Positions 9,230-17,715 of a stretch of DNA of 20,580 nucleotides are shown in pieces (within the stretch, counting starts at the first letter, position 1; each line of letters begins with the position of its first letter). The stretch spans positions 37,427-58,006 of the forward strand of contig NWUY0300015734.1 in the NCBI GenBank assembly GCA_004151065.3, given 5' to 3'. The notes beneath the pieces were generated by a model, which had not been told where the DNA came from, made no database searches, and saw only the letters and a list, made by a program, of their open reading frames with translations. Source of the stretch: Larix sibirica (taxonomy: Eukaryota > Streptophyta > Pinopsida > Pinales > Pinaceae). Made by a program: the position numbers and the translations under genes.

Positions 9230-9752
9230 ATTCTTTAGGAACTATGTCACTATGACAACTCCACTAGAGGGTTTGTTGAGGAAAGAAGTTAAGTATGTTT
9301 GGACACAGGTGTGCCAGTAAACACTGGAAACCCAGAAGGATAAATTGGTTACTGCGTTAATCTTAATATTTCCATACTGGACGCACATGTTCCATGTGCA
9401 TGTGGATGTGTCCTCGGTAGCGTTGGGAGTATTCCTAGCACAACCTAGAGAGGGAAACATTGATCAACCCATCTCCTTACCCAGTAGAAAATTATCCACA
9501 ACTGAGAAGAACTATACCACCACTAAGTGTGATTGCTTGGCGACGGTATATGCTTTTCAGAAATTCTGACACTACTTGTTGGGGAGTGCTTTCAAGTTCT
9601 TTACAAATCATTATGCTTTGAGGTACTTAATCAACAATAAAATGTTGGTGGGGGGTTCTGGGGGTGCTTATGTCAATGGTTTCTCCTATTTCAAGAGTTT
9701 TTAGTTTGAGGTCATTGTCAAGCCAGGGAAACATAATGTTGGACTAAATCAT
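9230..9752 (+). pseudogene. pol: RNase H region of pol, copy 1
   Basis: RNase H removes the RNA strand during cDNA synthesis. It follows RT after the frameshift: RNYVTMTTPLEGLLRKEVKYVW (connection), then FHVHVDVSSVALGVFLAQ with the first acidic residue at 9405-9407, LSTTEKNYTTTKCDCLATVYAF and FKFFTNHYALRYL. The expected Glu of the TTTE-R-E segment is replaced (Lys/Asp around 9525-9533), and the Asp of the TDH motif is Asn at 9606-9608, so catalysis would be lost. Stops at 9318, 9567 (a TGA where Arg is expected) and 9702 fit C-to-T decay. The tail VIVKPGKHNVGLNHMSK is the usual end of this domain. Confidence 0.82.
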
Positions 9753-11115
9753 ATGTCCAAGATTAAATTTGGTGAACAAGGAAGAAGCTTGGATGACGAT
9801 CTCCCTGATGCACATTTATTTCACATCGAGTTTGTACTCAATCAGTTAAATGAAATTGCAGCATTCATGGATATTGGTTGTGTGCCGGAAGAGTACACAA
9901 TTGCGCAACGCAAACAACTGGTAACACGCAGTGCAAATTTTTAGTTGATCGTGGGATAGCTCTGCAAGCTTGGAGTTGATGGCATACTTTGCAGGTGTGT
10001 ACTAGAACATAAACAACTTCTTCTCTTACAGGAATCACATGAAGGAATTTCTAAAGTTCATTATATAGGAAAGGCTATTGCGCACAAGGTGTTTCATGTA
10101 GGACCGTGGTGGCCTTCGCTATGTCAAGAAGAAAATATGTATTGCAAACAGTGTAGCATTTTCTAATGAGTTGGAATTCGTCAAGCAGAGATGAGATTCA
10201 TATCTTCCCTATTGTTGCGCTAGAGGCGTTTGAGAAATGGGAAATTGATTTTGTGGGTCCCATTAACCCACCAACGCGCAAAAATTGCACTCAGTACATC
10301 ATTAATTCGACAGAGTGCCTGACAAGATGGTCAGAGGTTGCATCTGTGAAGGTTTGTACCTCAGAGACTTCCATGTGGTTCATGTTCAAACATATCATCA
10401 CTAGGTTTGGATGCCTACAGGTGTTGATGAGTGATCAAGGAACTCATTTCGTGAATTCCACCATCTGCGCGCTAAGTTCATGATACACCGCCAAAAGAGT
10501 ACCCCATTCCATCCATAGGCCAATGGTGCAGTGGAAGCATTCAATAAGAGTTTGGAGTAGGAAATCACAAAGGTCTGTAATGTAGAACAAGATGACTAGA
10601 ATCAATGCATTCCAACAATGTTGTGGGCATACATATCAACTTGCAAGACACTCACAAAGCACACTCCATTCCAGTTGTTCAATGGGAAAGAAACGGTGAT
10701 GCCACTAGAAATTGTTGCCCCCAGCCTGCACATAAATTTAGCCACAAAAATGACAGATGATGAATCGCTTGTGTGTAGACTGGGAGAATTGATGGAACTA
10801 GAAGAAGACCAGTTCATTACAGGTTTCATTCACATTGTTGAGAAGCAGAGACATAAATATTGGCATGACAGGAACATCAAGAACGAGACCTTGTAACTTG
10901 GTGCACTAGTGTTGATGTATGACAATAAATTTCTGAAGAACCCAGGAAAGATCAAGATGAGATGGTTGGGTCTGTTCAGGATCATGTTCATCACTAAAGA
11001 AGGCGCAGCAAAGATTTCCACCTTAGTATGGAAACCAATGAAGGGACTCATAAATGAATTCGCCTTGAGCCTTACCATGGGCCACAAGGGAAAGAACACG
11101 TGTAAGTCAGTTTAG
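9753..11115 (+). pseudogene. pol: Integrase, copy 1
   Basis: Integrase inserts element DNA into the chromosome. The zinc-binding HHCC module is visible: His at 10038 and 10059, Cys at 10143 and 10152. The catalytic core follows with FEKWEIDFVGP (Asp 10247), VLMSDQGTHF (Asp 10433) and ANGAVEAFNKSLE (Glu 10534), so D, D and E are all present. Frames change twice: about one base is lost near 10166-10185, and 7 bases are lost near 10466, judged against block 3. Stops include 9942, 9957, 10516 (in HP*ANG) and 10597. The C-terminal part has KYWHDRNIK and LGLFRI, a GPY/F-like module with Pro replaced. No chromodomain is seen before the frame ends at about 11115. Confidence 0.85.
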
Positions 11116-11695
11116 AAAAAAAAGAAATATCCAGTTATTCTTTGTTATTTTTACCTACAGTCAGTTTTAGTTCAGTTATGAAAGAGCGGAGTTAGTTTCA
11201 CCATAGTTAGGACAAAATCAAAGCAAAAGTGTCAAGTGTTAGTAGCTAGGTGTCATTAATACACATAATGAAATCACACAAAAAGCTAGTAGTCAAGTTA
11301 TGAGGAAAGTTTCCTAAGTCCTCAATGCGCCACTCATCCATTCACCGGTCATCAAGTCACCATTCATTGAGCCGTTCGTCGTCATTGCATAAGTTATATC
11401 AACTTTCTCAGTCAGATTTGGTGTCAATCTTAACCATCTTTGCCAAATTTAGAAAGATTGGTGAAGTAAAGTGGTCATAAAGAGAAATTACTACATTAAT
11501 CAGTGCTCAAAAATGTAATAGCGGGAAGGATAGGACATATTTGTTTCCATCCCTAGTAAGAGAGCCCACATGAGGTGGAGTTTGTGGCACACAGAAATAG
11601 AGGTAGCCCACATGAGTGAAGGTGTCGATGCACAGAAGGAGACAGAGCATGCACACAGTTGGTCATCCCGTTTAGCATTCACGGAAAAAAACACG

Positions 11696-11703
11696 TATAA
11701 AAC
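11696..11703 (+). promoter_or_regulatory. TATA-like box upstream of the accessory ORF, copy 1
   Basis: TATAAAAC lies 274 bases before the ATG at 11970, within the long non-coding spacer. Block 3 has a similar CATAAAAGG about 220 bases before its accessory ORF. An internal promoter is possible, but short AT-rich boxes are common in such sequence. Confidence 0.25.
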
Positions 11704-11744
11704 AAGATAGTTGCACATAAGTGTTCGTCCACTCCAGCAATCAA

Positions 11745-11764
11745 GGCGAGAGGAATAGGGGGGA
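11745..11764 (+). other. Internal polypurine tract candidate, copy 1
   Basis: An A/G run ending GGGGGGAT is followed six bases later by GTTAATGT (11771). A similar run (AGAAAGAGGGGGAT) followed by GTTAATGT occurs in the block 3 spacer at 17116-17146. It could be a second, internal plus-strand priming site, or a relic of an older LTR boundary. The evidence is weak. Confidence 0.25.
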
Positions 11765-11969
11765 TGGGCAGTTAATGTGGTAGGTAAGCCTGTCGGTCAC
11801 ACCTGTATACAAAAAATATATGAGGAATACAAAGGGGGTATCCCTTTTCTGGGAGATTGAAGAGTTGAAGAAAGAGTGCAGATTGAATTTGAACTGAGTG
11901 TGTAGTGCATTAAGGAGAGTTAGGTCTACCTAAGTTGAGAGTAGTGTGCCATAGAGATATTGCACAATC

Positions 11970-14610
11970 ATGGCCACTACTCCAATCACGAAGAATGGTC
12001 GAACCAATACTAAAGCGGTGAAGGAGAAACCTTTGTCGAAGGTTGGGTCCCCTTCCTTAAGTATTATGAATTCAATATCTTGGACAATTCATAGTTTATG
12101 GAACTGGTAGTGGAGAAATTATATTGAAGTGAAACTAACTAACAAAGGAACAGAAACCATGGAACCGCAATCCTGGGTGCGACAACTCCACAAATCGGGC
12201 ATCTTGGCCCTGATGGACATCCCACATTTTAGGGTACCTCTAGCTCGACTAGAAGTATGAAATCACAGATATGGTAATATGTAAAGTATCTGGGCTTCCA
12301 CTCAAGGGCTTGGATCCAATAGAAGTCATAGCTAGTGCTTCTATAGAGGAATTCTACAATAAGTATCACACAAACAAGGGGACGCGCGAGTACATTATCT
12401 ATGAAATATCAAAGCACATATTTAGATTTGCAACACTGATCCTTGCATGCAAATTGTTGAGAAAATGTCGCAAGGATGAGTGCCCAACGGGAGTTGTCAT
12501 TGCGACAGAGAAGTGTGCAATGGGCAAGCACATGTCTTGGGAACCATATATTAGATAGGAGTTCCTACAGGCCTACCTAGATGTGCAGGAGAAATGGGTT
12601 CCATTATAGTTTCATCCTACTACTGATTGTTATTTTGGTTTGACAACCACAACCTAGTTTCACATACGACCACCCTACCCTTGAATATTTTTTGGCAGCG
12701 AAGTTTCTGATGTTGCACTGCCATCCCACCCGAGCATTTCAGGTCAATGTGTGAGACTGTATTCCAGTGCTTGTACACATCAATGTTGAATGCTACAATA
12801 GAAGCATTCGGAATACCACGGTCAATTGTGGACAGATACAATGATGCGGTGATATTTGAGGTAGACTCTCACAACATCCTCATTTCACCGCGCAGAGCTA
12901 AGATCTGATGCAAATGTCTCGTTGTTCTATATCACAGTTGAGGATGTCAAGACTACAATTTCTCATCGACCACGACATTTACATATAGTCTCAGATTCCG
13001 ATCTGGAGATCCTGGAAGCCGCAGGCATACAAAAGAAGCACCCTAAATGCAAAGGTAGTAGCTCTGCCCCACCAAGGCAATCACCCCACTTGAATGAGAA
13101 TCACAAACATAAGTAAATTCCTAGCAGCAGGTGGAGAACACAAAGAAGAATCAAAGGATATCCATTCCCCACCGCCAAAACAAGACCCGAAGGAGGAAAA
13201 AGAAACTAAAGAACAACTCCCATCAATAAGAACACCTGGGACTAGACCACCTGGGTCAATCCACTACAAAATTTTGCTCAATTTGGGAATGAACCAGAGC
13301 AAGCATCAGAGTAAGTGATAAAGCAAGCACTAGAGAAAGTGCAGGAGAAACCCGAGGCGATGGGTCAGGAAGAAGGAGAACAAAGTAACCCCCAAACATA
13401 GCAAATAGAAGCCAGCATTGCAACGATTCCTGACATCGTCCAACAGTTGTAGTCGAACCTAGAGTGCACATAAATCCTCCATAAGGATAGAAGGGAATAG
13501 CTTGAGGAGATAAGAATGGTACTCCACATAGCATCGGGGAAAGTAGTGGCGTAGACTTCAGAATATGTTGACACCAACCGAGCATAGGAGCTACAGAAGT
13601 AGGCAGAGCATGCCTTTCACAGGAAGCTGAAACTGAACCCATTGGCCATCACTACGATTTAGCCAAAGACAATATCAAAAAGAAACCCGCTACCTTACAA
13701 TGATTTGAACCGGCATCTAGTCCAGACTCCTGAACTGTAGTACTATGTTACAGAGATCTTCATCGAGCTTGGTGAAAGACATGAGAAAATGGACCATGCC
13801 TATGCTGAGGTCAAGCAGATGCATAGAGAAGTGGTAGGTGTGAGAGACCAACTAGAAGCAGAGGTGAACAAGGCCTATGTTGTGCTATTAGTGGCTAGTT
13901 CACTAGCATATAGTCAACTGCAGTGCGTCCAAAAAATTTCCCAAATCAAGGTTACAGTTGTGTCACTTCAGCATAAAGTGATATAAATCAGGGCGAAGAT
14001 CAAGTCGAAGCCTTACCCGGAGGAGCTAGAGCTTGCAAATAAGATTGAAGAAGTAGCGCAGGCTTTGGACTAGACCAAACAAGAAGTAGCGACTTTGGGA
14101 GGGGTCGTAGAGTATAGTGTTAATGTCTAGAACCACCTGCAGGATGTCCCAGAGACACAACAGGTGGATAAGAAAATATGGGACTATGAGGCATAGGTCA
14201 ACACAAAAAAGCAAATTATGGCACAATTACCTCTTTCTACCATGAAGGAAACAATGATGAGATCACTACGCTGACCAAGCAAATCACAGCGAGTAGAACC
14301 GAATAACAAAAAATCGTGAGGACTATTTTCGAGGCACATGACCAGGCACAAAGGTACTTTGATATCCTGTCAAAACTCCAAAGTAAGGCGACTGAGTTCC
14401 TTCCCCTTGTAGAGAAGGCTAAACCAGAAGCAGGGCAGAGTAAGAAGGAAGATGTGGACTCATTTACTGCTTAGCTCATTGACAACACCAGTGAGTTTGA
14501 ACCTATCTGTAGCAACTTCAAGGTGTTTGTCATCATCCTGTGCATGTGTCTACCCTCGGTGGAAGCCTTAGAGCCCTAAGTCGCATGGATTGGGATGAGC
14601 CACATATTAG
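11970..14610 (+). pseudogene. Accessory ORF downstream of integrase, copy 1, unknown function
   Basis: I do not recognise this protein. It starts at the ATG at 11970 (MATTPITKNGR...). The region includes SWVRQLHKSG and MDIPHFR (about 12165-12232), then KVSGLPLKGLDP and CRKDECPTGVVIATEKC (12271-12555), then EAFGIPRSIVDRYNDAV and EVDSHNILISPRR (about 12805-12896). The second half is charged and mostly helical-looking (for example 13789-13986), suggesting a coiled coil after a Pro/Lys/Glu-rich stretch (about 13020-13260). All these features recur in block 3. The position after integrase matches the env-like ORFs of some plant Ty3/gypsy elements. I see no signal peptide or clear membrane anchor, so envelope is not supported. 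Several frameshifts and many stops are present. Confidence 0.6.
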
Positions 14611-14621
14611 TGTTGGGGGGA
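14611..14621 (+). other. 3' polypurine tract
   Basis: TGTTGGGGGGA lies directly before the LTR start TGTTGG. The same arrangement occurs at 20366-20377. This is the expected primer site for plus-strand cDNA synthesis. The preceding 30 bases, coding DWDEP, are also unusually well conserved between the two copies. Confidence 0.6.
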
Positions 14622-14962
14622 TGTTGGTGCCCAAGTTTTGGATCATTCACTACACATCGAGCCAGATAGTTAGCGCTAACATAAGACAGTTACATTACAC
14701 ACCAAGTTCAGTTAGAGACTGCGCACCACCAATAGTCCTACAATTTTGAAAACCTTAGCCTATAAAAGGCCTATTTTGTAAAGGGTTGGGTTGGATGTTG
14801 GATCTATGTGGGTCAAGGTTGTTATTGTGATGTTAGTTGTTGTTTCTGTGGATATCTATGATGCAGCTTTGCGTTGTCTATGCTATATTGTATCGATGAA
14901 GAATTATTAAGTTGTTGAGCTGGGTTTGTAGTAATGGATTGTAGCCATTTTTTTCCAGTAAT
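14622..14962 (+). repeat. 3' LTR, copy 1, truncated at the N join
   Basis: It starts TGTTGGTGCCC and aligns with 77-446, ending at AGTAAT immediately before the N at 14963. Only the first 341 bases (about half) are present. A TATA box at 14761-14768 matches the others. The remaining U5, the terminal CAACA and the target-site duplication are missing, so the 3' boundary is lost to the break and was not observed. Confidence 0.8.
14761..14768 (+). promoter_or_regulatory. TATA box of the 14622 LTR
   Basis: TATAAAAG sits in CCTATAAAAGGCC, the same context as 227-234. Confidence 0.65.
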
Positions 14963-14963
14963 N
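14963..14963. other. Single N at a second structural break
   Basis: LTR sequence to its left changes at this base into the RT connection (VNLLAPTHVK) to its right. No integration boundary or terminal bases lie between them. Like 5187, this looks like a join of unconnected pieces. Confidence 0.75.
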
Positions 14964-15525
14964 ATAGTCAATCTCCTGGCCCCAACACATGTGAAAGTTC
15001 TGTGTGCATTAACATTGGGACATACAGGATACTATAGAAAATTCATAAGAAATTATGCTAGTATTACAAAGTCACTAGAGGAGCTGTTGAGAAAAGAAGT
15101 TAAGTATGTCTGGATGCAGGAGTGCTAGAAAGTGATATGACATCCTAAAGGAGAAGTCGATGACTGTGCCAATTCTCATTTTTCCAAAATGAACACGCAT
15201 GTTCCACGTGCATGTGAATTCATTGTCTATCATGATAGGATTAGTGATATCCTAGCCAGGGGAAGGAGACATTGATCACCTCATTTCATTTTTCAATAGA
15301 AAACTATCTACAACTAAGAATAATTATACCATGATTGACTAGGTAGGCTTGGCAATGGCATATGCTTTGTAGAAATACCAACACTACTTGTTGGGAAGTG
15401 TCATCAAGTTTTTCATGGATCACTCTGCTTTGAGCTACTTGGTCAAAGAGCTAGTTTTTTGGGGGCACATCTGTCGATGGTCGCTCATGTTTCAAGAATT
15501 TTAATTTGAAGTCATTGTCAAGCCA
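14964..15525 (+). pseudogene. pol: RT connection and RNase H, copy 2
   Basis: The copy begins in the connection at IVNLLAPTHVK, the equivalent of about 9158 in block 2, so the RT palm is absent. LGHTGYYRKFIRNYASITKS and LLRKEVKYVW follow. A frame change near 15130 leads into RNase H: MFHVHVNS (first Asp changed to Asn), LSTTKNNYT, LAMAYAL*KYQHYLLGS and FFMDHSALSYL (Asp kept). Stops fall at Gln or Glu codons, and at 15502 the stop matches the position of 9702 in copy 1. Confidence 0.8.
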
Positions 15526-16875
15526 GTGAAGCATAATGTGGGACCAAATCACCTATCCAAGATTGAATTTGGTGAGAAAGCTGAAAGTTTGGATGATGAG
15601 CTCCCGAATGTACATGTGTTCCGCATCGAAGCCGTATCATATCAGTTCATTGAGATTGCAACATTTATGGCTTCTAGTCACATGCTAAAATATTATAAAG
15701 TTTCCTAGCGTAGACAACTAGTAACCCGTAGTGAATATTTCTAGTTGATTGCAAGAAAAATCTACAAGTTGGGAGCTGATGGCATATTGCGTAGGTGTGT
15801 TCTTGAACATGAACATATGCTTCTCTTAAGGAAATCACACAAAGGAATATCTGGATGACATTATGTAGGGAAGGCTATTGTTCACAAGGTGCTATGCATA
15901 GGTTTGTGGTGGTCTTCACTGTTCCAAGAACCTAAGTTGTATTGAAAACAATGTGATGTTTTCTAGAGAGTCGAAAAGCTATCGCGCATGGATGAGATGC
16001 CTCTCGTCCCTGTCACTACGCTCGAGCCATTCGAGAAAATGGATATGTATTTTGTGGGTCTAATTGAACCACTAACACACAGAATCGACACCCGATACAT
16101 CATTACTACGATAGAGTACCTGATTAGATGGTTAGAGGCTACACCAGTAAAGGATTGTACCTTAGAGATTGTTGCGTGGTTCATATTCGAGCATATCATT
16201 ACCGAGATTGGTTACTCGAAGGTGTTGATGAGCGATTAAGGAACCCATTTCCTGAATTCCACCATCAATACCCTAACCAAAGAGTTCATGATACACCACC
16301 AACAGAGCACGCCATATCATCCATAGGCTAATGGTACAGTGGAAGCATTTAACAAGATTTTGAACCATGCGCTTACAAAGTTCTATAATGTACAACGCGA
16401 TGAATAGAATCAACGCATTCTAGAAATGCCGTGGGCTTATAGGATGATGTGCAAGAGGCTCACGAATCACACCTCGTTCAGATTGGTGTATGGAAAAGAA
16501 GCATTAATTCTGCTGGAGTTTGTTGTCCCCATATTGCACATAGATTTAGCTAAAAAAATGATAGATGATGAATTGCTTGTGCATAGACTAGAGGATTTGA
16601 TGGCATTAGAAGAAGAACGACTCATTGCATGGTTTAGCCAGGTCATTGAGAAGCAGCGACATAAATCCTGGCATGACAGGAACATCAAGAGAAATACCTT
16701 GGAACCTAGTGCAATGGTGCTGATGTATGACCACAATATTTTGAAAAGCCTAGGAAAGTTGAGGATGGGATCGTTGGGTCCATTTAGGATCCGGTTCATC
16801 AAAGAAATCGACCCAACAAGGCTTGCCACTATGGTAGGATATCCCATGAAGGGACTCATCAATGGAATTTTATGA
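15526..16875 (+). pseudogene. pol: Integrase, copy 2
   Basis: A single frame runs from 15142 to 16875, so this copy has stops but no net frameshift. The zinc module has His in KSHKG (15838) and HYVGK, but the first Cys is a TGA stop (LY*KQC). In the core the first catalytic Asp is Tyr at 16048 (MYFVG), the second is kept (MSD, 16234) but followed by a stop, and Glu is kept at 16342. The enzyme would be inactive. The C-terminal part has KSWHDRNIK and an intact GPF module (LGPFRIRF), with no chromodomain. Offset to copy 1 is exactly +5800 up to 9942/15742 and +5808 after 10516/16324, accounting for the 8 bases missing in copy 1. Confidence 0.85.
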
Positions 16876-17521
16876 AGTTGTACCATGGTCTGCAGGGGCA
16901 CCAACCTTTGTAAGCCTGTGTCATCCATAAAAGCAACTATAGTAGGTTAGAGTCTAGGAGTTAGTGTCAATCATGAACAAATTGAAGTCGCATAATTGTC
17001 ATAGTTGAGTCATAAATCATTATGGACAAGTAAATGTGGCACACAAAGTTAGAGAGTGTCTGTCTAGGGATTATCAAATAGCTATACCGCTAACAAGGAT
17101 CAACATTTCCACCATAGAAAGAGGGGGATATTGTTGTAGTTAATGTAAATCATAGCAGTTGCATGTAGAAATATAGTTTCTAGTTGTGAGAGTTGATAGG
17201 TTTGAGAGTCATTTATTTCTATTTTTGGTCATTTTAATGAGTTGGGTGGACAGGTTAAATTCAAAATTTGAAAAAAATAGAAACAATAAATATAAGTGGC
17301 ATGTCAAGTTTATGAAGAGATCCGTAATCATTGCAAAGGATTAGCGCACGGTTAATTCAATCAATCATGCATCACAACATGGATGGATTATGGTCCGAAA
17401 AGGTGGATTCCCTAGATTGCAGGGTACACATCGACAATTATGACAGAAGATGCGTCAGAAATCTACGTTGGGTTTAAAGTCGGTAGAGCCCATAAAAGGA
17501 GGTCATTTGGACCCAGGATTT
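16876..17521 (+). other. Spacer between integrase and the accessory ORF, copy 2
   Basis: No protein is recognised. It contains a purine tract AGAAAGAGGGGGAT (17116-17129) followed by GTTAATGT (17139), and a TATA-like CATAAAAGG at 17491-17499. The purine tract followed by ATTGTTG also resembles a PPT/LTR boundary of another element, but no LTR end or primer site follows, so I leave it as part of the spacer. Confidence 0.45.
17491..17499 (+). promoter_or_regulatory. TATA-like box upstream of the accessory ORF, copy 2
   Basis: CATAAAAGG lies about 220 bases before the ATG at 17716. It resembles the LTR box context (..TAAAAGG..) and is the positional counterpart of 11696. Support is weak. Confidence 0.25.
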
Positions 17522-17700
17522 GAGTGCAAAGAGAGTGCTAAGATGAGTGAAGAGAGAGTGCCGAGCTAAGTGCAGAGAGAGTGCCGAGATGAGCGCAAAG
17601 AGATTGTCGAGCTTAGGGTCTAAAAGTTGCAGAGCCGAGTGTGAAGAAAGTTGTAGAGTTGAGTGTGAAGAAAGTTGCAGAGCTGAGCGCAGAGGAATTC
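17522..17700 (+). repeat. Tandem repeat, about 7 units of 21-25 bp
   Basis: Purine-rich units begin GAGTG or GAGCG at about 17522, 17545, 17569, 17591, 17616, 17637, 17661 and 17685. The units at 17637 and 17661 are both 24 bp and differ at only two positions. In the accessory ORF frame they code 8-residue repeats of the type ELSVKKVV/A. The equivalent part of block 2 (before 11970) does not show the array, so it is specific to this copy or lost there. Confidence 0.75.
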
Positions 17701-17715
17701 AAAGATTTGGGAAAT

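Larger units (their letters stand above)
11116..11969 (+). other. Spacer between integrase and the accessory ORF, copy 1
   Basis: These 854 bases contain no recognisable protein. The spacer holds a TATA-like box (11696) and a G-rich purine tract (11745-11764). The equivalent spacer in block 3 is about 840 bases, so it appears to be an ordinary part of the family and not a chance gap. It may be the untranslated leader of a separate message for the downstream ORF. Confidence 0.5.

Noticed and set aside
11970-14610. Accessory ORF as a retroviral-type envelope gene
   Set aside because: Position fits, but I see no signal peptide, surface/transmembrane split or clear membrane anchor.
77-14962. One complete element bounded by the LTRs at 77 and 14622
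   Set aside because: gag and protease occur twice between them, the LTRs are quite diverged, and an N interrupts the interior; they more likely belong to different copies.
16467-16928. A 153-residue reverse-strand frame
   Set aside because: It lies opposite the integrase C-terminal region, which has clear family motifs on the + strand.
17132-17521. A separate LTR starting after the purine tract at 17116
   Set aside because: No matching end, primer site or second copy is visible in the window, and the spacer length matches block 2.
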